Of a DNA stretch of 64,000 nucleotides, positions 13,079-24,795 are shown one piece after another. The notes beneath the pieces are model-generated. The model was not told where the DNA came from, made no database searches, and was given only the letters and a program-made list of their open reading frames with translations. Within the stretch, counting starts at the first letter, position 1, and each line of letters begins with the position of its first letter. Location of the stretch: the NCBI GenBank assembly GCA_032718565.1, contig JAVGVS010000280.1:116001-180000 (forward strand), given 5' to 3'. This stretch comes from Distichodus sexfasciatus (Eukaryota > Chordata > Actinopteri > Characiformes > Distichodontidae). The position numbers and the translations under genes are program-made.

Positions 13079-13108
<30 letters not shown>
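13029..13108. repeat. Opposed (GT)14 and (AC)14 arrays
   Basis: GT at 13029-13056, a 24-nt spacer, then AC at 13081-13108. The arms are mutually complementary. Confidence 0.9.
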
Positions 13109-13111
<3 letters not shown>

Positions 13112-13539
13112 CACATGACACACAGGACTGTGAATGACACCAGCACACATAAAAGTGTCAGATAAGACACAAAAGAACTCCTTTTGCCATGAGGTAACCT
13201 GGCTTCTGTTAATGTTTAACTTACTATAGGATCATAAATGTGTTTGAACACATAGGTACACTTGCCCACACTTGTGTAAAATCTATTTTTCTTCATAAGG
13301 AACGGTAGTCGTTCACCAAAATGTCCTCACAAAGCCACACAAACTATCAAATCTAAGGTTTCCTGTAGCTGTGAGAACATCATGTCCCCACAAACCATGT
13401 TAAACACACACACAATCACCCACTAGGCAGTGTACACTGTTGCATCAAGCATGTCTCCCTGCATTAAATCGGCATGGCGTCACTCTCCCGTTTGACCTCT
13501 CAACCTTAGCCTGAGCAGACAGATAAAAAGAAACCTGAT

Positions 13540-13690
13540 CGGCCAGTTAAAACACAATGCCCCTTATTTTCCTACCCAGACACCTCGGCTGCGGCGCTGG
13601 CGGCAAACCTTTTATGCGCCGGCAAAAATTGATCGCCATGACAGATAAGTGACGTATCCCCTACGTGCCGCTGTCTAGAATGCCTCATCA
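13540..13690. other. GC-rich unique block, possible conserved noncoding element
   Basis: Contains ctcggctgcggcgctggcgg and gtgacgtatcccctacgtgc. Sharply more CpG-rich than its surroundings. No open frame with splice sites. Confidence 0.3.
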
Positions 13691-14099
13691 CTCTCGTTCC
13701 CAAAGGTGTCGTTTGGGCAGTGTGATGATTGTGCCAGGAGCTGTGTGTGTGTGTCGGTGGGTGACGAACATTTAATTTTTTTATGTAAACACATCAAGCA
13801 AAAATGGCTTCGGGTTAAAGGACATGGGAATGCAAAACAGTGAAAAATCATTTCTGCATGTGCTAATACATGAAGACACACTCATAAAACTGTCACTTTT
13901 CATTTAGATTAGTGCATCTCTTACTGTACACGAGAACTGACATGTAGATACGCTTTCTATGAATGCAAATTGTGTGTGAGAATGTGCGTATCTTATAAGA
14001 AATGTAACTGATCTATGTGTGTGGGAACTCTGTCTTGTACAATAGCCTTACTCATAGCTGATGTGCTTTTTACGATCAACTGTAACTAATCCCTTTTCC

Positions 14100-14420
14100 C
14101 CAGAAAAAAAATATATTTTGGATGACACCCCTGAAATTTTCACCAATTCAAACCCATATGGCCACGCTTGGTGGCTTGTGTGTCTATACTTATCGAGTCT
14201 TTATGGTGACACTTGAGAGCTCCTTTTTTCTGCCAGTGCCACATATTTCTTTTCTGCAATTCCAGTCAAACCGATAATTAAAATCATTTTGGCTGCATCT
14301 CGCCTGGCGCTTGCGGGAACCCTCAGAGACATTTTTTTTTTACGAGTCCCACGTCTCACGGCCACATCTACCTGCTCGGCTGTGAATTTTATTTAATTGC
14401 AAAGTTCATCTGAATAAGTT
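14100..14420. other. Unique block, possible conserved noncoding element
   Basis: Low-repeat, moderately GC-rich stretch with aattaaaatcattttggc and tctcgcctggcgcttgcggg. Homeodomain-type TAAT cores are present. Conservation cannot be tested here. Confidence 0.25.
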
Positions 14421-14623
14421 GTTCGAAGAGCCAGCAAAGCATATACTCATAACTCTTTCATAACCCTGACAATATAATTGTGCCTTAAGGCTTTCCTGCA
14501 TTGCACAATTTAAACAGGCCATGTAACACTGCAGAAAAAGGATAAAAGATGCAGAAAAATCGTTTAACCATTGAAATGCACTTCTCACAGGAAGTCTAAA
14601 AAGATAATGAAAAGATTGCATGA

Positions 14624-14800
14624 GTGTTTACTCACACTAGAAGAGTTGAAAACATTACTCCTGTTTCAGCAACACTACATTGGTTTCCTGCTTCTTTTAG
14701 AATTGATTTTAAAACCCTTTTATTTATTTTTAAGTGGACATGCACCTTTACATATTTTAAAGTGTCTGACTGGAATATTTTCATCAAACATCATCATGCT
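14624..14800 (+). mobile_element. LINE (L2/CR1-type) reverse transcriptase C-terminal relic
   Basis: A plus frame reads TLHWFPASFRIDFKTLLFIFK, close to the LHWLPVxxRIxFKxLLLxxKALNGLAP signature found just after the reverse transcriptase domain of fish L2/CR1-like LINEs. Frameshifted and truncated; 5' parts are absent. Confidence 0.6.
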
Positions 14801-16142
14801 TGCTAAAGTAAATCATAAGAAATATCTTTTGTTTAATGAAAAAACTTTTTCTTAGATATTGATAATGCTCTTTTTTTTTTTTTTTTTTAGGAAAATTATG
14901 TTTTTATACTTCTATGTTCTACTTTAACAATTTATTTGCACTCTCTTTAAACTCCTTTGACTTGCACTCAGATGTTATACATGAAATAAATTATAAAAAC
15001 TAAAAATAATGAACATGGGTGCAGTACCTCCTCCGCCCCACTAGAGGCTGTCTGGACTAATCGTCACCATTCCCTGAGCCACTTCCTGGTTTTCACTGTA
15101 AAAGGACCACATGTTCCAACAGCACTGTGTTAAGTTTTTTTGTTTGTGTTGCATGCTGATTTTTTTCTTTATGGTTAAGGTTGTTTTCTGATCTTTTTGT
15201 TTCCACTGCCTTTTGACTACACTCACATTCCGAGCTTTTGATACCCACAAGTGCTAGTTTTATCCCTTTTCTACTATGTCTTATTTCTTGCCTACGTTTG
15301 ACCAGTTTACTCCTATTTTTGTCTTTTTCTTGATTTTTGGATTGACTGCTTTTTGGTGGCTTCTGACACTTGATGTTTCTGTCTTTATCCTTACTTCTGA
15401 AATAAAAACAGTCAGAGCAACTGAATCTGCATGTCTACTGATTTTCTATTATCCACAGCTCAAGCTGTGAAGCATTAATTAGTAAAATAGTTCATGAGTA
15501 AAATGCTTCTTAGAAATTGGACCTAGACTTGTTGGCCTGCTTTTTGATTTTCGAGGCGTTAATCACAAAATCTAGAAAAAGCGATCATGACTGTTCTTTT
15601 AAAAGTCTATGACTGGTGCAGGCTCAGGTTTAATCTGTTTGTCTTAATATGGACACGTGCCGTCCAGAGTTTAAGGCCAGCTCCTAACATCAGACGTGGC
15701 TTTTAAGGTTAAGATTTGGTGAGAGTTGGTGCTAAAGTCAGCTGAGAGAGAACACAGCACAGTTACATAACTACTCTGACCTTTTTAATGATTACACAAA
15801 ACGATAAGAACAGACTCGCTCGGAGACGCGGTTTATGTCACATCACAGATGGTCATAAATAGGTTTATTCATTGATCAGGTGGATCTGAGATAAAGGAGT
15901 GTCTAACCAGGATTATGAAGTCACACAAACACATGCCAGCTTCTTACAAAGTCAGGTAAAGAAATCAGAGCTGGCTGCAGACTGTTCTTCAGTCTGTAAT
16001 CAACAACTCATCCAACTAAGTTATCGCTTGCTGAGCTACACACCTTAACAAACCCTGTTAGAGAAAACCAGTGCAAAAAACAAGAGTGCATGTTAAACAA
16101 AGTAAACAATAAATATGAGAGGAAGTTAGTCTCCTAGATTAT

Positions 16143-16345
16143 ATTAACATTAACAGCATTTAGCAGACACTCTTATCCAGAGAGACTTACATTTCCTAAT
16201 TTCAGGGACAGTTTCTCTGAGAGCACCTTAGGGTTAAGGGTCTTGCTCAGAGACCCAGTGTTGGTAATGCCAGAGGTCAGACTCAAACCCACAACCTCTT
16301 GGTCCAAAGGCGAGTGTCCTACCACTAGGCCACCAACACCCGTGA
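16143..16345 (-). mobile_element. tRNA-derived SINE, family B copy 1
   Basis: Minus strand: ggtggcctagtggtaggaca (A-box-like), ccaagaggttgtgggtttga (B-box-like), then ggtcttgc and a tail tccagagagacttac / cagcatttagcagacactct. Shares its head with 45372-45520 and 41766-41890. Confidence 0.7.
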
Positions 16346-16756
16346 TCCTTGAAGGGGTGTGTCTTCAGACAACATTTGAAGACAGCAAGGGACTCTGCCG
16401 TTCTGATGACAGTAGGAAGTTTCTTCTACCACTGAGGAGCCAAAACTGCAAAGAGTCATGATGCAGGTCATCCTCTTCTTTTGAGTATTGGTGGTTGGAG
16501 ATGAGCAGCACTTGATGCTCTGAGAGGACATGAAGTAACACGTTGCTTGATCAGTGCTGATAATTTAGGAGGTGTATTTCCCTTCTTGACCTTTGTGTTG
16601 TTTGGTGACATGTGTCTTCAGATGATGTTTGAGGAAAGACCTTATCAGTTCTGGTACCTGGTATCCTGGAAGTTCAATCAGGGATTAGAGGTAGACGCTG
16701 ATGACCAGTTGCAGTTGCAAAGGAGATTGTAACACTGTCTGAGTTCTGCACATATC

Positions 16757-17050
16757 GCTCTAGGGGTGTGCAAAAAAAAAATCAAAATGAATCGCAATTC
16801 TTTCTCTGTCGATTCAAAATCGATTCATGGCTTCCAAAAATATATTCCTAACCCTGAACTTTATTTGATTCAGTGTGACTTTTTTGTTGATCTGCCACAG
16901 TCAAATTACAAAAGTAATTCAAAACAGCAATCTGCAAACAAATTCATCTACCGTATGTATTAAATTGTGAATCGTTTATTAATCATGAATCGATTTTGAA
17001 ACGAATCGTGAGCCTAAGAATCGGAAATCAAATTGAATCATGAGATTTTC
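16757..17050 (+). mobile_element. hAT-like nonautonomous repeat, family D copy 1
   Basis: Starts ctaggggtgtgcaaaaaa and is rich in gaatcg/cgattc. Inner landmark ctgccacagtcaaattac. Similar copies are at 28930-29354 (+), 49250-49465 (-) and a short end at 32445-32512. Confidence 0.6.
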
Positions 17051-17224
17051 TGATTTTCTGTATGGCAGGAAAGGATATTTTCCAGAAATAAATCAGTATG
17101 CAAAGCAGTATAAATGTATTTTTCAGGTATAGTCACGCCCTGTAAAACAGATAACATGACCATCTGTAGAAAGGGTTTGTGAAGTTTAGAGTTGAATATT
17201 AATGCTGTGTGTAATGGTGAACAG

Positions 17225-17460
17225 CTTGACCTTTAATGCTTCTACACGTTTTTTTTGCCGTTTGACCCTCGGTGGACTCTCGATTCGCCGAGTGATGGTA
17301 CACAGAGCTGCGAGAGGTTTTCGTATGACATCACGAAGTCAGGCATGCGAGGAAAGACAGGGCTGCGTTCTCCACATGCCAGGTTTCTGTTTGGACAGTC
17401 TCTCCATCGCCATAAAGTCGAAATGGACCCGATCCGGCCCAGAGACCGCTGTTTGAGTTA
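17225..17460. other. CpG-rich unique block of unknown nature
   Basis: Two overlapping plus frames stay open but show no recognisable motif or splice context. CpG-rich (ctctcgattcgccgagtgat). Could be a conserved noncoding element or repeat fragment. Confidence 0.25.
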
Positions 17461-17939
17461 ATGAATAATGACGACAGACTTGCAGCTATGTGCACCACTC
17501 TGGAATTAACTATTACCTCATTTCTTTAAAAATACATCAAGGGCAAAGGGCAAGGGCAAAAGTGTGAGTGTGAGAAGGAATGTGAGAACACTGTTGAGCT
17601 TCGGACATAATGTGAATGTTCATTAAATATTGAACCATCTCTTATCTTTGAGTGTCTTTGTGTGGTTGTGTGTATTAGTGTGTAAAAGAGTGATTGTGAG
17701 GAAAAGACATCATTGTGTGTGAGCTCTTGTAGTGCTGTGTTTGTGAGGTACTTTCACTGACTCAAATAATGACTAGATGTAAATAATAGCATGGCTACCT
17801 TAACCTCAACCTCAACCTCAGTAACCAGAAGCTTTATGTTTGCATTTTTTAATGTTTTTTAAATAAAACGCAGACATTTTTTATAAATCATTCATAGAAA
17901 AATAAATGTATTTTTATTTTGTCCAAAATAAAATCCTCA

Positions 17940-18250
17940 CAATCTGAGGATCGCTGATTCAAGTACTGGTAAAGGTACCCATGAGCAAGGTACTGTCCCC
18001 AAACTGGTCCCCAGGCACTGCCAAAAAGTTGCCCTCTGCTTCTTCACAGGTGGGTCAAATCCAGACGTCTGCGGCTGTTAGCAGCGTAACGCTTAGGAAG
18101 TTGGCCATGTGATCGAAGGGTCGCCGATTCAAGTACCAGGGTGGTAAAGGTACCACCATGCAGGTACTCACGACCAAAAAAGCTGCAATGCTTCTTCACA
18201 GATGGGTCAAATGCAGAGGTCACATTTGGTTGTGGTGCACTGTGTGATAT
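17940..18250 (+). mobile_element. SINE family C, two tandem plus copies
   Basis: Copy one at about 17940-18065 and copy two at 18100-18250 share gattcaagtac, ggtaaaggtacc and cttcacagrtgggtcaaat. Copy two continues gcagaggtcacatttggttg. Truncated 5' heads. Confidence 0.65.
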
Positions 18251-18660
18251 TGACATATACACTAATCCACACACATACACGTGTGTGTGTGTTTAATGTT
18301 GCATGTGTCTCCCAGAAGTCTCTGGTATAAAGTAGCGGGTTTAACCCCGTTGGCGATCTCCCCCGTCACATCCACCACAGTAACACTGAGGTTTAGGTCT
18401 TGCCTCCTTTTGCCTTTGACCCCTGCTCGGTTACCCAGGCGACAGGTGTCCGACCTCCGTCAGCTGTCCAGCATGGTGTGTTGTAACGGCTGAATCAACA
18501 CAGCAGCTGAGGTCTGATCTCATGTCTGGGCTCTGATTACTCATGTGATACTCTGCTGCATCAGTTAACACACCTGCTCTGGTATTTTTTTCTTGATATA
18601 CTCTCATTTGGATCAGACGACTTCTGCATTAAAACCCTGCTTGTGTGTGAGACTTTCCGT
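18250..18660. other. Spacer between inverted SINE C copies, with an open minus-strand stretch
   Basis: GC-richer than its flanks. Minus strand 18465-18302 is open for about 54 codons without ATG or a recognised domain. May be transposon interior. Confidence 0.25.
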
Positions 18661-18664
18661 TACC

Positions 18665-18835
18665 ACAGTCATTGTGAACCCAGCACAGCACTCAGTGCCC
18701 CACAACCAAATGTGAGCTCTGCATTTGACCCATCTGTGAAAGAGCAGTGGACAGTTGACACGGGCAGTGCCCGGGGAGCAGTGCGTGGGGACGGTACCTT
18801 GCTCATGAGTACCTACCTCAGTGGTACCTTTATCT
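18665..18835 (-). mobile_element. SINE family C, inverted copy
   Basis: The complement carries ggtacc, ttcacagatgggtcaaatgc and cacatttggttgtgg, matching the two plus copies at 17.9-18.25 kb. Confidence 0.65.
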
Positions 18836-19985
18836 GTCCAGGATTTACAAGTTTGCAGGAGACATATTGCAGAAATTATTTTGCAAAATAAAATAAAAAA
18901 ACACTTCGTCTACATTTAACCTTTTAGGATGATTTTACTTCATTCCCCCACCCAAAAATGGAAAAACCTATTTGAGGATTTCCTCAGGAGAATGACATGT
19001 GATGAAGATTTAATCCACTAAGTTAAAAGAGTGCTGATTATGGATTTCTGTAGTCCAGCAAAATCCTGCAGGCGCTGTCATTACGCAAATGAAGTGGTCA
19101 GCAGTGGTGATTTTATTGATTTCTTAATATAAATATGCCTTTTGGAGCAACTTAACCTTACAAACGTTTTGTTCTTTATTCTCTACGAGTACAGTTTTTA
19201 CATTCTAGGCCTGTGCAATGCTCGGAAAGTTTCTAACCTTGGATCATCACCGCCGTGTTAAAACTACAGTACGACAAATGCTTAGAAGTTACTCTATTTA
19301 AGTCCTGGCCATAAATCAAAGGCCAGTACGAGCTGTAATTTAGTGATTCATGTAAGCAGTCTAAAACTGGCTTTTTCACTAAGCATAAACAGACCACAGA
19401 CGTTTGCATGGTGTACGACTTGGTTTGGTTGCATTTCACTTAAATGTTTTTAATTTGATTCAGAAGTCACAGTAGATCATTCCTTTACACTAAAAAGTCT
19501 ACCCACCAATACGTCTTCAAATTCTGCTCTAAATTACTGCTGAAACTACAACACTGAAGCCCTGAGCGAGACCCTTCAACCCAATATAATAAGTTTAATA
19601 GATGAAGTAAAATTATGTTTAATATACTCTAAATTATATTGAAAATGTTTTTTATTTGTACATATTTATGTATATTAGTACCATAATATTCTCGTTTTTA
19701 TTATTTATACTAAATATTGTTTTGTTTCTATAATAAAATATTTGAAATAAATGTCAGACAAGTAACTGAAGCTTATTTCTATTCTTTTCTATTCTATAAT
19801 TACCTTTTTTCCCCTAAAAATCAGTTTTATTCCTTGTGTTATGGCTCCACCCAGTGGCCAAACTCTGTAATTGCTGTAAAAGTGCCATTTGTTGAGTTAC
19901 AGTATTCTGTAATTGCAAAATTCTCGGAAAATAGGATTTTAGGATGACACATAAACATCTTCTAAGAAAGAAATGTATGACCACA
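18836..19985. other. No gene seen; downstream flank of ppp1cb
   Basis: AT-rich unique sequence. No coding or repeat structure recognised. Confidence 0.5.
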
Positions 19986-19999
19986 ATGAGTATTTATGG

Positions 20000-20048
20000 T
20001 TTATTCATGTTTATTTACTGAAAGTCCAGATGAAGTTATTGGTTTATT
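20000..20048 (-). promoter_or_regulatory. ppp1cb polyadenylation signals (three AATAAA)
   Basis: Three minus-strand AATAAA hexamers lie at 20048-20043, 20015-20010 and 20005-20000. A GT-containing stretch follows. This implies a 3' UTR of about 0.55-0.6 kb after the stop at 20563. Inferred from motifs only. Confidence 0.6.
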
Positions 20049-20504
20049 TACGTATTCCTGCCTTTCTCAAACAGGTGCTGGAAGAATGAAAGTCAACTAA
20101 AAAAAAGAGCGAGTCAATGTACATCACTGCTTCATAGGCAAAAACAAAGAAAAAGTAAATGGAACACACTGATATGCAGACAGACAGGCTGGTGTGTCAG
20201 TGTGAGTGTGTGTGTGTGGGTCAGTGTGTATACTTTTCATATATCCCCCAAAATGCACTTCATTGAAAAACATGTGGTTACACAGACAAAGAATGGGCTG
20301 GATAGATGAGGAAAAGAAAACAAACAAAGAGTGTAATACAGAATTAAAGCAGAGGAGATGATCATTCTTTAATAAGGGTTTTAAAATCAGAAAGCTTTTG
20401 CTTCTCGCTTCATTTTTAACTACAATGTTTTTTCCATCGGCATACAAACTGCAGAAGGAGTTCCACACTCGTTTGCTCTTCAAACTTCATCACCGATTCG
20501 TTTC

Positions 20505-20506
<2 letters not shown>

Positions 20507-20534
<28 letters not shown>
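20507..20534. repeat. (CT)14 microsatellite in ppp1cb 3' UTR
   Basis: Pure CT run, about 30 nt past the ppp1cb stop codon on the transcript (GA on the mRNA strand). Confidence 0.9.
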
Positions 20535-20540
<6 letters not shown>

Positions 20541-20562
20541 CAACCATCACTTGTTGGGATGT

Positions 20563-20667
20563 TCACCGTTTTTTGGGTGGGGTCGCTGTGCGGGGGGGCG
20601 TGACCGGACGTCCCGAGTTCATCCCCCCGTACTGATATTTCGCCTTCTTCTCCGAAGGCTTCAGAAT
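20563..20667 (-). CDS. ppp1cb: ppp1cb coding exon 8 (C-terminal tail)
   Basis: Residues 294-327 and the TGA stop. The tail is isoform-diagnostic: [12 protein letters not shown] followed by RPVTPPR (T316, the cyclin-dependent kinase site in PP1) and ending PPKKR. Confidence 0.96.
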   Translation of the reverse strand: MLKPSEKKAKYQYGGMNSGRPVTPPRTATPPKKR

Positions 20668-23600
20668 CTAGCGATAACAAAAGATGGACAAAAAAAATTT
20701 CTCTAGTCTTTTCTGTGACTAGTTACAGAGCTTTCTTGAATAGTTTCTGTCTGTTAAACTGTTTGTTCTGTGATACTGCTATACACAAAAACATCACCAA
20801 AAAGTGATTAGATAAAAACTACCTACTTTGTTAGATGGAAAATGACAGTACTGATTTTTTTTTTTCATTTGTACCATACCGTACAAGTCATGGAAGTGGA
20901 AAAGGGCTTATTTATATGGAAATGCTACAAACTATAGATGTAGAGAGAATGAGAAGTTAAATGTAAATGTAAATTTAATTAAATCATTAACATTTGCATT
21001 GTCCAGATTTATTAATAAAGAGAAAATCATCATTTATGTCTTGTGTGAATGTGTTACCTGGAAGGAGCACATTAGGGTTTCGTCCACGCTCATCATGCCC
21101 CCAGCGTTGTCGAACTCTCCACAGTAGTTTGGAGCAGAGAACAGAGTGACCAGCTGCCTCTTGGCAAAGAACTCGTAACCGTCCTCCACCACCTGCGTTA
21201 AACACACACACAAATCACTATCGCAACCACCTGTTTATTAATCTTTAATCTAAACAAACACAGTCAGAAACCACCAAACAACCCTCTACCTGCTTTAGAG
21301 GCCTTTGCCCCAACTGACTCAGGTGTGTGTGTGTGTTTGTGAGTGAGAATTAAGGTTGCCCACCTGATGCGCCCTGCAGATAAGGTCCAAGTCGTGGCGG
21401 TTGAGAAACTTGCTGACCACATCGGCTCCAAATGTGAAGGAAACACCACGGTCGTTCTCCCCCCAGCCCTGAACGTCTTTATCAGGGTCTGACCACAGCA
21501 GGTCACACAGCAGCCCTGCAGCAACAAAAATCAGCTTTTAATATGTAGCCCATAACACACACTATTTAATAGGATTGTAAATCCCAAGGTATGTGTCAAA
21601 ACGATATATTGACGCTATAGTATGTACGATGCCCGATCAATGTTTTCATTTTGGATCAACGCTATTGGCTTGTTGATCGATTAATTGATGTATCAATAAA
21701 GACTGATGTATCGTTGCACCTCTACTTCTTAATGTACCAATATAAAGCATGAATAACTTCCACCTGCAAAATCTAGCATTACTATTCATTACTTGTTCAT
21801 TTAACCAATGCTGTCTGCCCTTTGCTATGAAAAAATGAAATGACATTGATAGAAACAGAATAAAATAAACCCACAAACGACTTCATTTACTAATACTCAT
21901 ATAATTATACACTTTGCTCAGCAAGGATGCACAGCAACAAGCCCCTTTCTAAAGACTAAATTAATTACTATTCATAACTCAACCACCAGGGATATGTGAC
22001 AAAACATGAAGTGATTTTGATGGAAATCAAATAAAATAAACAGCTAAATTTACTGCTAAAAATACTAACTTTTATAACTTTACCCTCAGCAAAGCTTATT
22101 CCTGTTATTTTATGACAGAAGTCAAGGAGGAGTTTTTATAAAAGCTTTAAATGACTAATTAGTTTTAGACAGCAACTGTCTAGACTGCAGCTCATAAAGT
22201 TTGTACCAGTGTCAGGGACATCTGTGGGCCTCATGATCCGTCTGATCTGCTCCATGGACTGCAGGTCTGGAGACAGTCCTAGATGAAACATAAATGAACA
22301 AATTATTAGTTACTTCCAATAATACATTAATTAAAATGAAACTAAACGATTGATTATTTATTTACTATATTCTGAACGTGACCCACCTCCATGGCAGCAG
22401 AAAATTTTCTCATCGACGATGGCAGCGATGGGGAGGCAGTTGAAACAGTCAGTAAAAGTTTTCCACAATTTGATGTTGAACCTGCGCTTGCCTGAGAACA
22501 ATAAGCCATCATATCAATCAATGTGTATTGTTTCATTCAACATTCAGCAATCCTAAAAACTGTCAAATGTGATTCTGTCTCACTAGCATGAAACTGCATG
22601 CTATATGGAGAACAGAAAATATACTGTAGGTTTAGAAGATACACTTAAGCTACACGAACGTATATAGTTATAATTAGAAAATAACTCAACATTTTTATGG
22701 GAAAAGATACAACACGGAGAGAGAAGCAGAAGATATATTTTAATATATTTTTGACGCAATTTTATTGTTTGTCCACAAGAAGGCACCAAAGTTCTTCAGT
22801 TCAGCTGTGTATCTCGTGATTTCGGATGATGCTGAATTAGCAAAACCACTCCCTGCAAAGCTGTAACAGCAAAAAAGGACAAAAACGGTGCCAGGACTGA
22901 GTGAGAGAAGTGAAATTAGCAGCTGGTTTGGGCATGAAAAGTTACAGAAGTGTGTGTATGTGTGCTTGGGGATACACTGTTGTACTGGTGTGACTATTTT
23001 ATTGTTTATTATCTATTGTTTTATTATGTAGCTGTGCCACACCTTGCACGTTTGTTGTTTGTTGAAAGTTGCTGAATGTTGCTGTAAATGCTGCGTCTTG
23101 CTTCATATATCCTACAAAGGTTTCCATTCCGTTTCCACTATAACGTTACATTGCCGCACTGGCTACTGCACATTTTACCGTGCTGAATGTTCCTACATGT
23201 GACTATGCACCGTGGCCACAGAGAAACATTGTCTCATTACACTTTGTACATATATAAAACGGCCGATGACAATCAAGTAAGCTTGAACCTTGAAAATGTG
23301 CAATTAAAGGCACATACACTCATCATAGAAGCCATAGATGCGGTTGATGGAGGCACACTCGTGGTTGCCGCGCAGCAGGAAGAAGTTCTCGGGGTATTTG
23401 ATCTTGTAGGCCAGTAGGAGGCAGATGGTCTCAAGAGACTGTTTCCCTCGGTCCACGTAGTCGCCCAAAAACAGGTAGTTAGCCTCCGGGGGGAAACCTC
23501 CGTACTCAAATAACCTCAGAAGGTCTGTGTACTGACCATGGATATCACCTAGAGGGTATGAGATGAGAAAAGAAAAATAGAATAATAGTAAACACTGTTT

Positions 23601-24755
23601 AAACACACACACACATATATATACACTATATGGATATGAGACAATATCAAAAGCTGATTTAACACGTTCACATCCATTGAGCTCTAATTGATGTTTTCAT
23701 TTTGGTAATAATTTGCTGATTACTGAATGGTGTGTCGATGGCAGATTGTTACACCCCTAATAGATACAGTTAAAACAGTGAGGGGAAAAATGGTTCTAAC
23801 TCTAAAAATAACAGCAAAATTTAAACAAACATAAATCCTGAGAGAGACAGAAAGTGAGAGGAAGTGAGAGTAAAGGGAGGTTAGGTTCATTTCACCAAAA
23901 TAAGATACAAGAAATAAGATTTTAACAAGACTTTAAAAAAACCATAAACTGAAAACGCATGGCACTATAAAACCTGTAAAAGTGGAGACTAATAAAAACG
24001 GAACATTTATTGTTACAGTTTAAAAAGCAATGAGGACAATGATTATAACTCTAAAAATAACTACAAAATCTAATCAAACACAAATTAAGCTTTGGATAAC
24101 AGTACTAAAAACCTTCTGGGAATTCTGAGTTATGGCTTTCTTCACAACTGTAGTGCAGTTAAAGCAAACCTTATTTTAACAAAGTTATTGAAAAGGTGAT
24201 TCACTTTTTACTATTTTGACCCTGTAGCAGCATGTTTAAAAACTGTCAAGAGAACACGCCAACCCTCAGCTGCCACCAATTTTTGGGCAATTCGAAGCAT
24301 TAGTTAACAGAGCAAGGTGTCAGTCCCAGAATTCCAATGGGATACGGGAAGTGCAGAGTCACAAATTCCACACCACTTTGACGAGACCCAAGTTGCATCG
24401 AAGGATCTAAGATTTGAAAGGTATTTTTCAAGTTGCTTCAACTTGTGTTGTACTCAATGCTGACGTAAGCATATGTTTAACTATGTTTGCTGTAACTTTG
24501 CTTTTCACATGGAATTATCGGTAAAGTCTCTGATTAAATAGTTAAAGCATATACTGCAGTACTGATTATGAACTAATGTGAAAACAATGACAGAAAAAGC
24601 AACAAACTAAGGAAAACTATAAAGAACAATAAATGGGCTTTAATTTTATGTGCAGAGAGGAAGAGGGAAAGAGAGGGAAAGAGAGAGAGTAAATGTCCCA
24701 TAGGGAAGATGCTGAGACGGAGAGGGACAGAGGGAGAGAGAGAGAGAAAGTGTGG

Positions 24756-24795
<40 letters not shown>

